DNA from: Myxococcales bacterium
Lineage (GTDB): Bacteria; Myxococcota_A; Polyangia; Haliangiales; Haliangiaceae
DNA length: 64,000 bases
Direction of reading: 5' to 3'
NCBI GenBank assembly: GCA_016706545.1
Contig: JADJJK010000004.1
Span: 62,001 to 126,000 of the forward strand
Every line of letters starts with the position of its first letter. Position 1 is the first letter of the stretch. The position numbers and the translations under genes are program-made. This document shows, one piece after another, positions 1 to 10,317 of this stretch. The notes under the pieces were generated by a model. The model was not told the origin of the DNA and did no database searches. It was given only the letters and a program-made list of their open reading frames with translations.

Positions 1-515
1 ACTCCTACTACTACGACGCCGCGCGCGCCGCGCTCGACATGCACTCCCGCCAGATCAGCCCGGAGAACATGGCGTGGCTGCGCGGCCTGCCGTACGAGGT
101 CCGCGAAGAGGAGATCCACTTCTGCCACGGCTCGCCGATAAACCTCGAGGAGTTCGAGTACATCTTCTCCGTCGAGCAGGCCGCCCGCTGTCTGGAGATC
201 TGGGATCAGCTCGCCACCGTGACCTTCATCGGTCACTCGCACCTCTGCAAGTCGTTTGCGCTGACTCGCGAGGACGTCTTTGAGGTGGTCGCCACCAAGT
301 TCGCGATCCGGCCGGATCACCGGTACATCGTCAGCGTCGGCTCGGTCGGTCAGCCTCGGGACTACGACAACCGCGCGAGCTACACCATCTACGACTCCGA
401 AGAGCGGGTCTTCGAGTTCAAGCGCGTCGCGTACGACATCGACGCCGCCGCAGCCAAGATCTTCGCGACGGATCTGGAACGCAACTTCGGCAATCGCTTG
501 TTTCTGGGCGTGTAG
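1..515 (+). CDS. metallophosphoesterase family protein, 5' end missing
   Basis: The frame is open to the left edge (codons begin at base 3), so the N-terminal part with the first metal-binding motifs lies outside the window; the first internal ATG at 39 is probably not the start. The visible 171 codons carry a GHSH motif (about base 231), the usual GHTH metal-binding motif of calcineurin-like phosphoesterases, followed by VSVGSVGQPRD. That Gly-Ser-Val-Gly-Gln block is typical of the small YfcE/MJ0936-type and diadenosine-tetraphosphatase-like branch. The substrate cannot be read from the sequence. It ends 9 nt before the next gene and may be cotranscribed with it. Confidence 0.75.
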   Translation, partial: SYYYDAARAALDMHSRQISPENMAWLRGLPYEVREEEIHFCHGSPINLEEFEYIFSVEQAARCLEIWDQLATVTFIGHSHLCKSFALTREDVFEVVATKFAIRPDHRYIVSVGSVGQPRDYDNRASYTIYDSEERVFEFKRVAYDIDAAAAKIFATDLERNFGNRLFLGV

Positions 516-524
516 CGTTCGCCC

Positions 525-1358
525 ATGCGGGGAGCGTTTGGCGCCAAGCTCGCCGTCTCGTGCGCGCTCTTGCAGCCGGCGCCGGTGGCGGCGGACTTCG
601 CCCCGCCCGCGGAGCACCGTTCCCCTCCCAGCGCGCCGTCGGAACCAGGCGCAGTGGCGCAGGCGTACCTGGAGGCAACCCAGGTCCTGGAGGCGCGCCG
701 GCTGACGCTGGCCGCGGCGCTCCAGGCCGATGGTCTCGCAGCGCCAGGTGAAGCCGCCGAGCTCTGGCATCAGGCGCTGGCCACCCAGCTCTTGCCGCGG
801 TGGGTGGGAACGCCTTGGGGAGGTGGAGCGACCTCCAACGCGCGCGTGCCGCGAGAGCGGGGGCGCACGGTGCATTGCGGCAGCTTCGTGATGGCCGTGC
901 TGCAGGGCGCTGGCCTGCGCTTCTTGCACCCCGAGCTGCTGGCGCAGGCGCCGGCGCTGCGAATGCTCGAGGCAGTCGCGCCCGACGCCATCGTGCGCTT
1001 GCGCGGCGACGCGGCGACGATGGAGCGTCGGCTGCTGGCCTTGGGCCCCGGAGTGTACCTGCTGGGGCTCTCGCGTCACATCGGGTTCGCCGTCGTCACC
1101 GAGGACGCCGTGCAGCTAATTCACGCCAGCGAGCGTGAAGGGCAGGTGGTCTCCGAGCGGGCCGCCACCTCGAAGACCTTGCGATCACGCTCTGCGACGG
1201 TGTTCGTCGCCCAGTTGACGGCGAGCGCGACGAGCGCGACCGAGCACAAGGCCGACAGGGCCGACAGCGATGACAGGGCCGACGCGCGGCTCCTGCGCCA
1301 AGGTTCGGCGGCGCTGCTCGGGCGGTGGCTGCGCGGCGCCATGCTCGGGCCACGCTGA
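525..1358 (+). CDS. secreted NlpC/P60-like cysteine peptidase-fold protein
   Basis: 277 residues. The N-terminus (MRGAFGAKLAVSCALLQ then PAPVAADF) looks like a signal peptide. The core has WVGTPWGGGATS followed by HCGSFVMAVLQGAG and, about 75 residues later, SRHIGFAVV and IHAS. This order (small-residue loop, Cys at the start of a helix, His on a beta-strand) matches papain-like NlpC/P60 cell-wall hydrolases, with Cys in CGSFV and His in HIGF as the likely catalytic pair. The last 60 residues are Asp/Ala-rich and look disordered. A periplasmic amidase or endopeptidase role is inference; an inactive family member is possible. Confidence 0.5.
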   Translation: MRGAFGAKLAVSCALLQPAPVAADFAPPAEHRSPPSAPSEPGAVAQAYLEATQVLEARRLTLAAALQADGLAAPGEAAELWHQALATQLLPRWVGTPWGGGATSNARVPRERGRTVHCGSFVMAVLQGAGLRFLHPELLAQAPALRMLEAVAPDAIVRLRGDAATMERRLLALGPGVYLLGLSRHIGFAVVTEDAVQLIHASEREGQVVSERAATSKTLRSRSATVFVAQLTASATSATEHKADRADSDDRADARLLRQGSAALLGRWLRGAMLGPR

Positions 1359-1653
1359 GCTCGAGACGACGGGAGGATCTCACGGCGGAGGCGACAGACC
1401 GCGTGTGCTGCCTGCGGTGGGGTAGCGACGGGGTAGGATCGGCACACGACCTGTCTACGGCTGTTTCACGGCTGCACCACCTCGGTCGATTCAGCGAACA
1501 ACCGCAGGCAAATACAAATCCTGGTAGCTGACATCACGCGCCACTCCCAAACGTCATGGCCCTTGGGTTACAATTTCGGTTTGAGGCACGGTTTCCGCAT
1601 GCTGAACGAACGTTCGCACCAGCAGGGTCGACAAGATCTCGCAGGTCTAGCTG
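1359..1653 (+). promoter_or_regulatory. gene-free spacer with a possible promoter for the J-domain/Hsp70 pair
   Basis: No frame here looks coding. A TACAAT hexamer at 1569-1574 is a reasonable -10 element, but no good -35 is visible 17 nt upstream. Transcription from it would give a leader of about 75 nt before the gene at 1654. No clear terminator follows the upstream gene. Confidence 0.3.
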
Positions 1654-2946
1654 ATGGCTGACTTCGAGCAGGCCGGCGCGACCGAGCGGCTTCGCAGCAT
1701 CGCGATCTTGCGCGACATGCAGCGCAAGCTGCAGCGCGGCGCGCTCGAGGCGCTGGGCCTCGCTGCCGGCGCGAGCCCCGCCGAGATCCGCGCGGCCTTC
1801 ATGGGCCTCACCAAGCAGTATCACCCCGCGAAGTTCGCGCGGCTCGACGACTCGACGATTCGCCTGGCCAACGAGGTGTTCCTGTCGCTGCGCGACGCTT
1901 ACGAGGCTGTGCGCGCCGCGAGCGGCGGCGCAAGCGCCGGCGGCGTGAGACGGCTCGGTACGGATCCTGGTGCCAGCGCGGAGGGTGGGGCCGCCGGGGC
2001 GCATCGAAGCGCTGCGCCCGGCTCAGGCACCAGCGCCGATCGCAGCGCAGAGCGTGGGGACCGCGGGGATCGCGGGGCAGCGGATCGCGTCACCCGGCCA
2101 GCCCAGCGCCCGGCCGCCGGCGCGCCGCCGCCGAACACCTCGCCGTCGCCGAGCGCAGCGGCCGCGGATCCTCCGCCGCGCTCGGCCAGCGGCACCATGC
2201 TCGGCCAACGGCTGCCCGGCCAGCGGCTGCCCACTTCCGGAGGCAGCCTCGACGCTGGTCGCGCCCTGGCGCAGCCCGCGACGTCGCGCCCCGACCGCCC
2301 CGACCGGCCCGAGTCGGCACGGGAGGCTGCGAAGGACCCGCCAAAGCCCGCCGCACGACCTTCGCTCGACGGCGGCCGGCCAAACGAGCCACAGCGGCCA
2401 ACCAGCGGAACCCGCGCGGGAATCGGCGCCGCACCTCGCGCCGGATCCGCCGCGCCGCCGCTGCAGATTCGCTTTGCGCCGGGTTCGCCATCATCGGGTG
2501 GAACGAATGGTGGAACGACTGCTGGAACGAAGGCGCCGACGACGACAGGCCCATCGTCCACCACGCCACCTGCCGGGCCACCGGCCGGCTCGGCGAACGG
2601 ACCATCTCGACCGTCGAGCGCAAGCCTTCGGGCCAGCGCGCCGCGCGACGCCGTGAGCGCGCCGCCTGGGCTGCAGGACTTGCTGGACAACAAGCGCTGG
2701 GCCCAGGCTCGGGCGCTGATGCAGGAGCGCACCGCAAAGGAGCCGGCGGAGCGCAGCCACCTGGCCTGGTTGGCCTACATCAAGGCCTGCGAGTTCATCG
2801 ATTCGGGCGAGACCCTGCAAGCCAGGCGCGAGCTGGTGCGCGCGCTGGCCATCGAGCCGGCGCTGGCGCAAGCCAAGGCCACGCTTTCTGCTCTCAACGG
2901 GCCCCAGGGGGCGCCAACCGCGGATCCTACGGGATCTCGCAGGTAG
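1654..2946 (+). CDS. degenerate J-domain protein with TPR-like C-terminus
   Basis: 430 residues. Residues about 28-90 form a J-like domain: ALEALGLAAGASPAEIRAAF, then LTKQYHPAKFARLDD. The HPD tripeptide that stimulates Hsp70 ATPase in canonical J proteins is replaced by HPA, so the catalytic Asp is missing. A Pro/Ala/Gly/Ser-rich linker of about 230 residues follows, and then a helical segment (about 340-415, LQDLLDNKRWAQARALMQER onward) that reads like two or three TPR helices. It sits 48 nt upstream of an Hsp70 gene, so a dedicated partner role is likely, probably as an adaptor rather than a full cochaperone. The start is the ATG after GATCTCGCAGGTCTAGCTG; no strong ribosome site is visible. 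Confidence 0.65.
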   Translation: MADFEQAGATERLRSIAILRDMQRKLQRGALEALGLAAGASPAEIRAAFMGLTKQYHPAKFARLDDSTIRLANEVFLSLRDAYEAVRAASGGASAGGVRRLGTDPGASAEGGAAGAHRSAAPGSGTSADRSAERGDRGDRGAADRVTRPAQRPAAGAPPPNTSPSPSAAAADPPPRSASGTMLGQRLPGQRLPTSGGSLDAGRALAQPATSRPDRPDRPESAREAAKDPPKPAARPSLDGGRPNEPQRPTSGTRAGIGAAPRAGSAAPPLQIRFAPGSPSSGGTNGGTTAGTKAPTTTGPSSTTPPAGPPAGSANGPSRPSSASLRASAPRDAVSAPPGLQDLLDNKRWAQARALMQERTAKEPAERSHLAWLAYIKACEFIDSGETLQARRELVRALAIEPALAQAKATLSALNGPQGAPTADPTGSRR

Positions 2947-2994
2947 CGCGCTGCCGAAGGCCTCCGTTCCATGCGACGATGCGCCTAGCCTCTC

Positions 2995-4563
<1,569 letters not shown>

Positions 4564-5367
4564 TACTAGCTCCAGGGGCGCAAGCGGCGCCAAGTTGTGC
4601 GGCTGGGCAAGCGGCGCCAAGCCGTACGCCAATTCATCACGCGGCATGGCGTGGCGCGACGTTCATCATCGCGTCGCCGCATCATCGCCGCGCGGCGGTC
4701 GGCAAGATTGCTTCGCACCGAGTGGGGGCTTCCCCCCGAACGACACGGGCTCGCTTTGTAAAGCGGCGGTTTCCCGGTTTTTGTCCCGCCCCGCGCCCGC
4801 ACCCGGTGGCGATTGGTGGCGCAAATCCGTGGCGCAAGCAGTGGTCGGATTGCACGAAATGGCGCTGGCCAGAGAACCGCCAGCGTCGTCATCCTCGTCG
4901 GCAGCACATGGATTGTTACGTCGCAGAATCGATGTTATGTCAACTCACGTATACGCCGCCAGGGCTGGACCACGCCGGGCTGACCTGGGTTCCTCGGCCT
5001 CGGCCTTTGTGGTGCTTGCGGTCTCCAGCGAGCGCGCGTGTTCGCGCTCTGAGTTTTTACGGGTGCGCACGTCCTGCAGCTCGCGAACGGCAGCTCGCGA
5101 ACATCCACCCGCGCAGCTCGCGCCGAACGCCACGCACTTCATGGTCGCCACCACGGGTCGCCACGAGAAACTCCGCGAAGAATCCCGCATCGCGTGGGGT
5201 AATGACGGGCGCTTGACGCGCCATGAGCTGGTCACCCGTGGCGTCAAAGCGGCCATGGTTTGGTCGGTTCAACATTTGTTGCGACGGATGAGCATCACGG
5301 GTCCACTTATTAGGAAAGCGGAAGATGACGCCGCGCGTACGCGAGGACCGGACTACGGGAGGCTCCC
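4564..5367. other. 800-bp gap without a convincing gene
   Basis: Open frames exist on both strands but their composition (Arg/Ser/Thr-rich, no domain) is that of shadows. Base composition is visibly lower in GC around 4905-4960 than in the flanks. Short direct repeats are present: GCAAGCGGCGCCAAG at 4580-4594 and 4607-4621, and GCAGCTCGCGAAC at 5076-5088 and 5090-5102. The region could hold a decayed gene, a small RNA or simply the EAL gene's control region. Confidence 0.3.
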
Positions 5368-6117
5368 ATGAACGTCGAGAGTTCAACCTTGGCGGCAGAT
5401 CTACGACAACTCGAGCGCTCCTTCGAGTGCGTGTTCGCTGGGTTGACCGCGCACTTCCAGCCCATCGTCACCGCGGCGACGCGCCGGAGGTTCGGGTACG
5501 AGTCGTTGATGCGGTCCTCTGACCGTTCCCTGCCCCATCCTGGCGCCATCCTCGATGCCGCGGAGCGGCTGGAGCGGGTCACCGCGCTGGGGCGGCAGAA
5601 CCGCGCGATCACCGCGGCGATCATCGCCAGCGCGCCGGTCGAGCGCGGGCTGTTCTTCGTGAACTTGCACCTCCTGGATGTGTTTGACCGCTCGCTGGTG
5701 TCGCCGTTCTCGCCGCTCTCCAAGGTTGCGGAGCGCGTGGTGCTGGAGATCACCGAGCGCAGCTCGCTCGATGGCGCGGCGGACCTGCGGTACCGGGTCA
5801 CCGAGCTCCGTGAGCTGGGCTTTCGCATCGCGATCGACGATCTGGGGGGCGGCCACGCCCGGATGGGCGCGCTGACCTTGGCCGACACGGACTTCGTCAA
5901 GCTGGACATGAGCCTGGTGCGCGACGTCGATGGCCACCCGGTCAAGCAACGGCTGGTGCGCTCGGTGGTGCAGCTCTGCGGGGATCAGGGGATCGTGGTG
6001 ATCGGCGAGGGCGTGGAGACCGAGGCAGAGGCTGTGACGCTGCGCGAGCTGGGGTGTGACCTCCTGCAGGGCTACCTGATCGCGCGGCCGGCGCCAGCGT
6101 TCTGCGACCCGCTGTGA
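5368..6117 (+). CDS. stand-alone EAL-domain c-di-GMP phosphodiesterase
   Basis: 249 residues, nearly all of it one EAL domain without receiver, PAS or GGDEF partner. The signature is YESLMRS (ESL for EAL), and the metal and substrate residues appear preserved: Asn in FFVNLH, Glu in VLEITER, the Asp pair in IDDLGGGHA, Lys in FVKLD, Glu in VIGEGVET and the terminal LLQGYL. It should hydrolyse cyclic di-GMP to pGpG in the cytoplasm. A good ribosome site (GGGAGG) lies 6 nt before the ATG, unlike many neighbours that seem leaderless. With no sensor domain, control is probably transcriptional or through protein contacts. Confidence 0.88.
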   Translation: MNVESSTLAADLRQLERSFECVFAGLTAHFQPIVTAATRRRFGYESLMRSSDRSLPHPGAILDAAERLERVTALGRQNRAITAAIIASAPVERGLFFVNLHLLDVFDRSLVSPFSPLSKVAERVVLEITERSSLDGAADLRYRVTELRELGFRIAIDDLGGGHARMGALTLADTDFVKLDMSLVRDVDGHPVKQRLVRSVVQLCGDQGIVVIGEGVETEAEAVTLRELGCDLLQGYLIARPAPAFCDPL

Positions 6118-6215
6118 CCCTCGCCAGCGTTCGGCGGCACGCGCTGCGCGCCGCCGGATCAGCGCGCGGTTGCGGATGACGAGACAAGGCCGGCTTGTCT
6201 TGTGCCAGCGCCTGG

Positions 6216-6221
6216 TATGGT
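6216..6221 (+). promoter_or_regulatory. -10-like TATGGT box 7 nt before an ATG
   Basis: TATGGT ends 7 nt before the ATG of the 7-codon frame at 6229. It fits the window-wide pattern of a TANNNT box just before the start codon, which implies transcription starting at or next to the ATG. Confidence 0.35.
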
Positions 6222-6228
6222 GCGCGAG

Positions 6229-6252
6229 ATGTCCGCGCGATGTGAATCATGA
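6229..6252 (+). CDS. possible 7-codon leader peptide (MSARCES)
   Basis: ATG at 6229 opens a frame of seven codons whose TGA overlaps the ATG of the radical-SAM gene as ATGA (6249-6252). A -10-like box sits 7 nt upstream. Such a leaderless mini-frame could deliver ribosomes to the next start by termination-reinitiation. It could also be chance; only its position and the ATGA overlap support it. Confidence 0.25.
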   Translation: MSARCES

Positions 6253-7820
6253 CCCGGGGCTCGCGACGGCGGCCGCCAGCGGCCGAGCTGCTGGCCGCTG
6301 AACACGGGACCTTGTACAAGGAAGCCGAGACCCGGGTGGCGCTGGTCTACCCGAGCCCGTATCACGTGGCGATGTCGTCGCTTGGGTACCAGCAGATCTA
6401 CCGCAGCTTGCACGAGCTGCCGCAGATGGCGGCCGATCGCGCGATGTTCGACGACAGCGAAGCCGGGCCGCTGCGGACGCTGGAGGCTGACCGCCCCATC
6501 TCCGACTACCCGCTCATTGGCTTCTCGGTGGCGTACGAGCTGGAGATCTCAGGCGTCGTGGGCGCGCTGGACCGAGCGCGGATCCCGGCGCTGGTCGCCG
6601 ACCGAGATCACCGGCACCCGCTCGTGTTCGCCGGCGGTCCGCTCACCTTCTCGAACCCCGCGCCGATGGCCCCGTTCTTTGACGTGATCGTCATGGGCGA
6701 AGGCGAGGAGCTGGTGACCGAGCTGGTGACCATCGCCCGGGACGTTGGCTTCTCGCGCCACCGCCTGTGGGACGAGCTGCAGGGCCGTCCTGGCTACTAC
6801 TTGCCCCACCTGCACGGGGAGCTCGTTCCGCCCGTGGCCGCGGTGGACAACGCGAAGCTGCCGGCGCGCTCCGTGATCCGGACGCCGCACACCGAGCTGT
6901 CCAACATGTTCCTGGTGGAGCCCGCGCGCGGCTGCTCGCGCGGCTGCACCTACTGCGTGATGCGGCGCTCCACCAATGGCGGCATGCGCATCATCGAGCC
7001 GGCGCGCGTGCTGGCGGCGATCCCGCACGACGCGCCAAAGGTGGGCTTGGTTGGCGCGGCGGTCACGGATCATCCCGGCCTGGCAGAGATCTTGCGCGGC
7101 ATCGTGGACGCCGGCCGCGGCGCGGCGATCTCGAGCCTGCGCGCCGACAAGCTGGACGATGAGCTGGTGGGGCTGCTGGCGCGCGGCGGCTACCGCACGC
7201 TCACCGTGGCCGCGGACGGCGCCAGCGAGCGGATGCGGCGAGTCGTGGAGCGCTCCACCAAGGCAACGCACCTCTTGCAGTGCGCGCAGCTCGCGCGCAC
7301 CCACCGCCTGCACACCTACAAGATCTATATGATGGTGGGCGTGCCGGAAGAGACAGATGACGACATCGACGAGCTGGTGGCGCTATCGGTGGAGCTGGCC
7401 GCGATTCACCCTCGGGTGGCCTTTGGCGTGGCGCCGTTCGTGGCCAAGCGCAACACGCCGCTCGATGGCAGCCCGTTTGCGGGCATCGACGTGGTGGAGC
7501 AGCGGCTCACGCGGTTGACGCAGGGCCTGCGGCGGCGCGGCATCGCCGACAAGGTCTCGGTGCGGCCGACGTCGGCGCGCTGGGCCTGGATCGAGTACAT
7601 GCTGGCGCAGGGCGAGTCTCGCGCCGGCTTGGCCGCGATGGACGCGGCCCGGGCCGGCGGTAGCTTCGCGGCGTACCGGCAGGCCTTCGTGGCGCGCGCG
7701 GTGACCCCCACCGGACCAAGGGCCAAGGTGCCCTCCAGCAGGGAGATCATCGCGTTGCGCCGCCGCCCAGCGCTGAATGGCTCATCCCCCGAGGTCCCAC
7801 CTGGCGAGCGGGCTCTGTGA
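6249..7820 (+). CDS. radical SAM protein (B12-binding-like subfamily architecture)
   Basis: 523 residues. The N-terminal 200 residues (VALVYPSPYHVAMSSLGYQ, then LVFAGGPLTFSNPAP and VIVMGEGEE) resemble the Rossmann-like domain that precedes the radical-SAM barrel in B12-binding radical SAM proteins. The cluster motif is RGCSRGCTYCVMRRS (CxxxCxxC), with an AdoMet-barrel pattern after it, including KIYMMVGVPEETDDDIDEL. Probably an iron-sulfur enzyme using S-adenosylmethionine; the substrate is unknown. It overlaps the next gene by 4 nt (GTGA), so it heads an operon with the two unknown genes at 7817 and 9148. Confidence 0.85.
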   Translation: MTRGSRRRPPAAELLAAEHGTLYKEAETRVALVYPSPYHVAMSSLGYQQIYRSLHELPQMAADRAMFDDSEAGPLRTLEADRPISDYPLIGFSVAYELEISGVVGALDRARIPALVADRDHRHPLVFAGGPLTFSNPAPMAPFFDVIVMGEGEELVTELVTIARDVGFSRHRLWDELQGRPGYYLPHLHGELVPPVAAVDNAKLPARSVIRTPHTELSNMFLVEPARGCSRGCTYCVMRRSTNGGMRIIEPARVLAAIPHDAPKVGLVGAAVTDHPGLAEILRGIVDAGRGAAISSLRADKLDDELVGLLARGGYRTLTVAADGASERMRRVVERSTKATHLLQCAQLARTHRLHTYKIYMMVGVPEETDDDIDELVALSVELAAIHPRVAFGVAPFVAKRNTPLDGSPFAGIDVVEQRLTRLTQGLRRRGIADKVSVRPTSARWAWIEYMLAQGESRAGLAAMDAARAGGSFAAYRQAFVARAVTPTGPRAKVPSSREIIALRRRPALNGSSPEVPPGERAL

Positions 7821-9151
7821 CGGTCAGCATCGCGTGTAGTCCGGATGGCCTGTGGTGCGCGGCGCGAGATGGCGCGGCGCTGGTGGTCTTCTCGCTCGAT
7901 CCCGTTGCTGGGCCCGGCGCTGGGCCCGGCGGCGCGGAGGTCACCGGGCTCACGCCTGCGGGCACGCCTGTGGGCTCCCAGGCCGCCGGCAAAGGAGACC
8001 CCGACGCCGCGCACAGGGTCGTGAGACAGAGCCGCGGCGAGCTGCCGGCGCCCGACGCCGACGTCGTGTTCCTCGGCGCTCCGACGACGATGCTGCTGTG
8101 GGCCTGCCGTCAGGGCGAGACCACGCGGCTTGCGCTCCTGGCGCCTGCGCAGCTAGAGGTGGTGGCAGAGCTGGTGCTAGCTGGCACCTGGGCGGTGGCC
8201 GCGGTCACCGGCGCGCGCGCAGCCCTGGTGGCGCCGGATGGACGCAGCGTCACCTTGGTGCGGGCCACCGGCCGCAGGTTGATCGCGCAGCTCGTGGATC
8301 CGGGCGGCGTGGTCGAGTCGATCGTGGGGATGGACCGCAACCAGCTCGCCATGGTGATGCCCAGGAAGCTGGAGCTGTGGGACGCGGTGGCAGCGCGGCC
8401 GCTGCAACGGTTGCAGTTCCAGATCCCGCCGGGGCCGCGCGTGGTGGGCACCGCCGCGGGCCACTGGTGGATCAGCCGCCCGGGCAGCGAGCAACTGGTG
8501 CTCTTGCGGCTCTCGGATGGTCGGCCCTTTGTTCAAGCGCTGGGCGCCTCGGTGGTCTCGGTGACGAGCCACTCTGGCTGCCCCTGGCTGGTGGTCGTGT
8601 CAAGCCGAGGGTTGCTGCGCTTGTCGTGCTTCGCGCACACGATGGTCGACCTCGCTGCGCCGCCAGCAGCGGCGTACGCCCTCGCCCCGGCTGGGCCGGC
8701 GGGCGACGAGGCTTCGCTCCTGGGGCTCGCGTCCGTGGACGAGGTGCCGTGGCGAGTGCCGATCTCACCGTCGGTGACCGGCGCGGCGGACGCCATGCCC
8801 ACGCGGGTCTCCGCGGGTGGCCTCGAGCTGCGGCTCGCGTCCACCGACGAGGCAGCGGCCTCGGGCGAGCCCGGCCCACGGCCGCGGGCCTCGACGGAGC
8901 CCACGGCTGACGCGAAGAGCGACGGACATGGCGCCGCAGGCTATGGGCCGCAGGCTGCGGCCAATAGCAGCGACGACGCAAGCGGCGATGCGAGCGACGA
9001 TGATGCAGGCGACGACGATGACGATGCAGGCGACGATGCGAGCGACGAGGACGCAGGTAGCGAGGATGCGAGCGACGAGGACGCAGGCGACGACGACGAA
9101 AGCGACGACGAAAGCGACGACGACGACGACGCGACGACCATCCGCCGGTGA
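7817..9151 (+). CDS. beta-propeller-like unknown protein with acidic tail; N-half paralogue
   Basis: 444 residues starting with a GTG that overlaps the radical-SAM stop. Residues 1-320 are short hydrophobic beta-strands with turn Gly/Asp/Pro (SPDGLWCAARDGAALVVF, QLAMVMPRKLELWDAV at 176-191), suggesting a WD40/propeller-like fold. Residues about 375-440 are an Asp/Ser/Ala tail of repeated DDASGDASDDDAGDD type. The folded part aligns by eye with the N-terminal half of the minus-strand protein at 10318-12504 (QLVVALPGVIELWDPV at 150-165). The following gene (9148) matches that protein's C-terminal half. So this pair is a split version of one long protein, either by true fission or by a frameshift in the Asp-rich repeat. 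Function unknown. Confidence 0.6.
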   Translation: MTVSIACSPDGLWCAARDGAALVVFSLDPVAGPGAGPGGAEVTGLTPAGTPVGSQAAGKGDPDAAHRVVRQSRGELPAPDADVVFLGAPTTMLLWACRQGETTRLALLAPAQLEVVAELVLAGTWAVAAVTGARAALVAPDGRSVTLVRATGRRLIAQLVDPGGVVESIVGMDRNQLAMVMPRKLELWDAVAARPLQRLQFQIPPGPRVVGTAAGHWWISRPGSEQLVLLRLSDGRPFVQALGASVVSVTSHSGCPWLVVVSSRGLLRLSCFAHTMVDLAAPPAAAYALAPAGPAGDEASLLGLASVDEVPWRVPISPSVTGAADAMPTRVSAGGLELRLASTDEAAASGEPGPRPRASTEPTADAKSDGHGAAGYGPQAAANSSDDASGDASDDDAGDDDDDAGDDASDEDAGSEDASDEDAGDDDESDDESDDDDDATTIRR

Positions 9152-10248
9152 TCGCCCGTGCCCTGCCGGCCTGGGCTGCGATGGCCCCGGCCAAGAAGGC
9201 AACCAGCGCGGCGGTCGCGCCGACAGCGGCCGCGCCGACAGCGGCCGCGCCGACAGCGGCAGAGCGGCGCGACTCGAGCCCCGCGCCGCCTGCGGCGCGC
9301 CACCAGGCGCCGAGCGTGGCCGCGCCGAGCGTGGCCGCGCCGGTTGCCGAAAGAGCCGCGGTGGCTCGCCCGTCGCTTTTGCCATCGGACGCTGAGCTGG
9401 CCAGCGCTGCCGCTCGGTTGCGGGCGATGCGCGAGCGCGCGGTCGCGCTGGAGCACCGGGACAAGGACCTTGCCCCGCCTGCCGTCTCGCCGGCGCCCTT
9501 CTCGGCGAGCGTGGCCACGCCGACCCCTGCGGCGGGATCGGCGCAGGCGCCGCGCGCCACCGCGAGCGTCGATGAGGACGTTGGCGCCCGCGGCCATCTG
9601 GGCGAGGTGGCAGGGCAACCAGAGATCTGGCGTGCCGCCCTGGCGCGCTACGGCGGCACGCTCATGGGCCCGTTGCCGGCCGCCGGCGGAGAGCTGCTGA
9701 CGCTCATTCGTCGGCTGGACCTACCGGAGACCGCGCGTCGGGCGGCGGTGATGCTGTACGCCAGGTGGCTCGCCGGGACGCCCTTTGTGGCCGTGGCGTA
9801 CCTCGCCGAGCTGCTCGGGGAGTCCGGCTTTCGCGAGGCGCTGGGCACCGGCGCGCTCGGCAAGCTCGCGCTCTTGCGCCACCGCGACGGCGCGGTGGCG
9901 TTTCGCCGGTGCGTGGTGGACGCGCTGGATGGGCGGCCGTGGGGAGCCATCCGCACGCTCGGCGAGCGCATGGACGGCGCCTCGGTGCAGCTCCGGCGAG
10001 ACGTCGGTCGCGTCGCGGTGGCGGCCTGGCCGGCGTGGGCGGCCAGGCTAGGCAAGGTGGCGTTGGTGACGGGCAAGCTGCGTCGCGCCATCGTCGAGGC
10101 GCGGCTGGCCGAGCTGGTCGCGGTCACCTTCGACCCGCTGTCGAGCTATCCCTCGCCGTGGCCGGCTGGCGCCAGGCTGCTGGTGGTGTGCGACGCACCG
10201 GGTGGACTGACGGCGGAGCTGCCGAGGCTCGAGCTCACCGACAGCTGA
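9148..10248 (+). CDS. unknown protein; C-half paralogue of the gene at 10318
   Basis: 366 residues, GTG start overlapping the previous stop (GTGA). The first 130 residues are Ala/Pro low complexity with an APTA repeat encoded by 18-bp units near 9219-9263. The folded part has LIRRLDLPETARRAAVMLYARWLAG, FREALGTGALGKLALLRHRD (228-247) and VDALDGR, and ends with ARLLVVCDAPGG. The first blocks align with RLELPSETAAVLQLLYAAHLQG and WREALGAGALAQCGAARLRG (586-605) of the 10318-12504 protein. The helical pattern resembles the winged-helix-like region that precedes AAA+ modules in some ATPases, but no ATPase motif is present. Function unknown. Confidence 0.6.
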   Translation: MIARALPAWAAMAPAKKATSAAVAPTAAAPTAAAPTAAERRDSSPAPPAARHQAPSVAAPSVAAPVAERAAVARPSLLPSDAELASAAARLRAMRERAVALEHRDKDLAPPAVSPAPFSASVATPTPAAGSAQAPRATASVDEDVGARGHLGEVAGQPEIWRAALARYGGTLMGPLPAAGGELLTLIRRLDLPETARRAAVMLYARWLAGTPFVAVAYLAELLGESGFREALGTGALGKLALLRHRDGAVAFRRCVVDALDGRPWGAIRTLGERMDGASVQLRRDVGRVAVAAWPAWAARLGKVALVTGKLRRAIVEARLAELVAVTFDPLSSYPSPWPAGARLLVVCDAPGGLTAELPRLELTDS

Positions 10249-10317
10249 GAGGAAGTGATCTGTGACAGGGCCCTGGCGCGTCCGCGGCGATCGGCGATGC
10301 GAGATCTCCGCGTCGGC

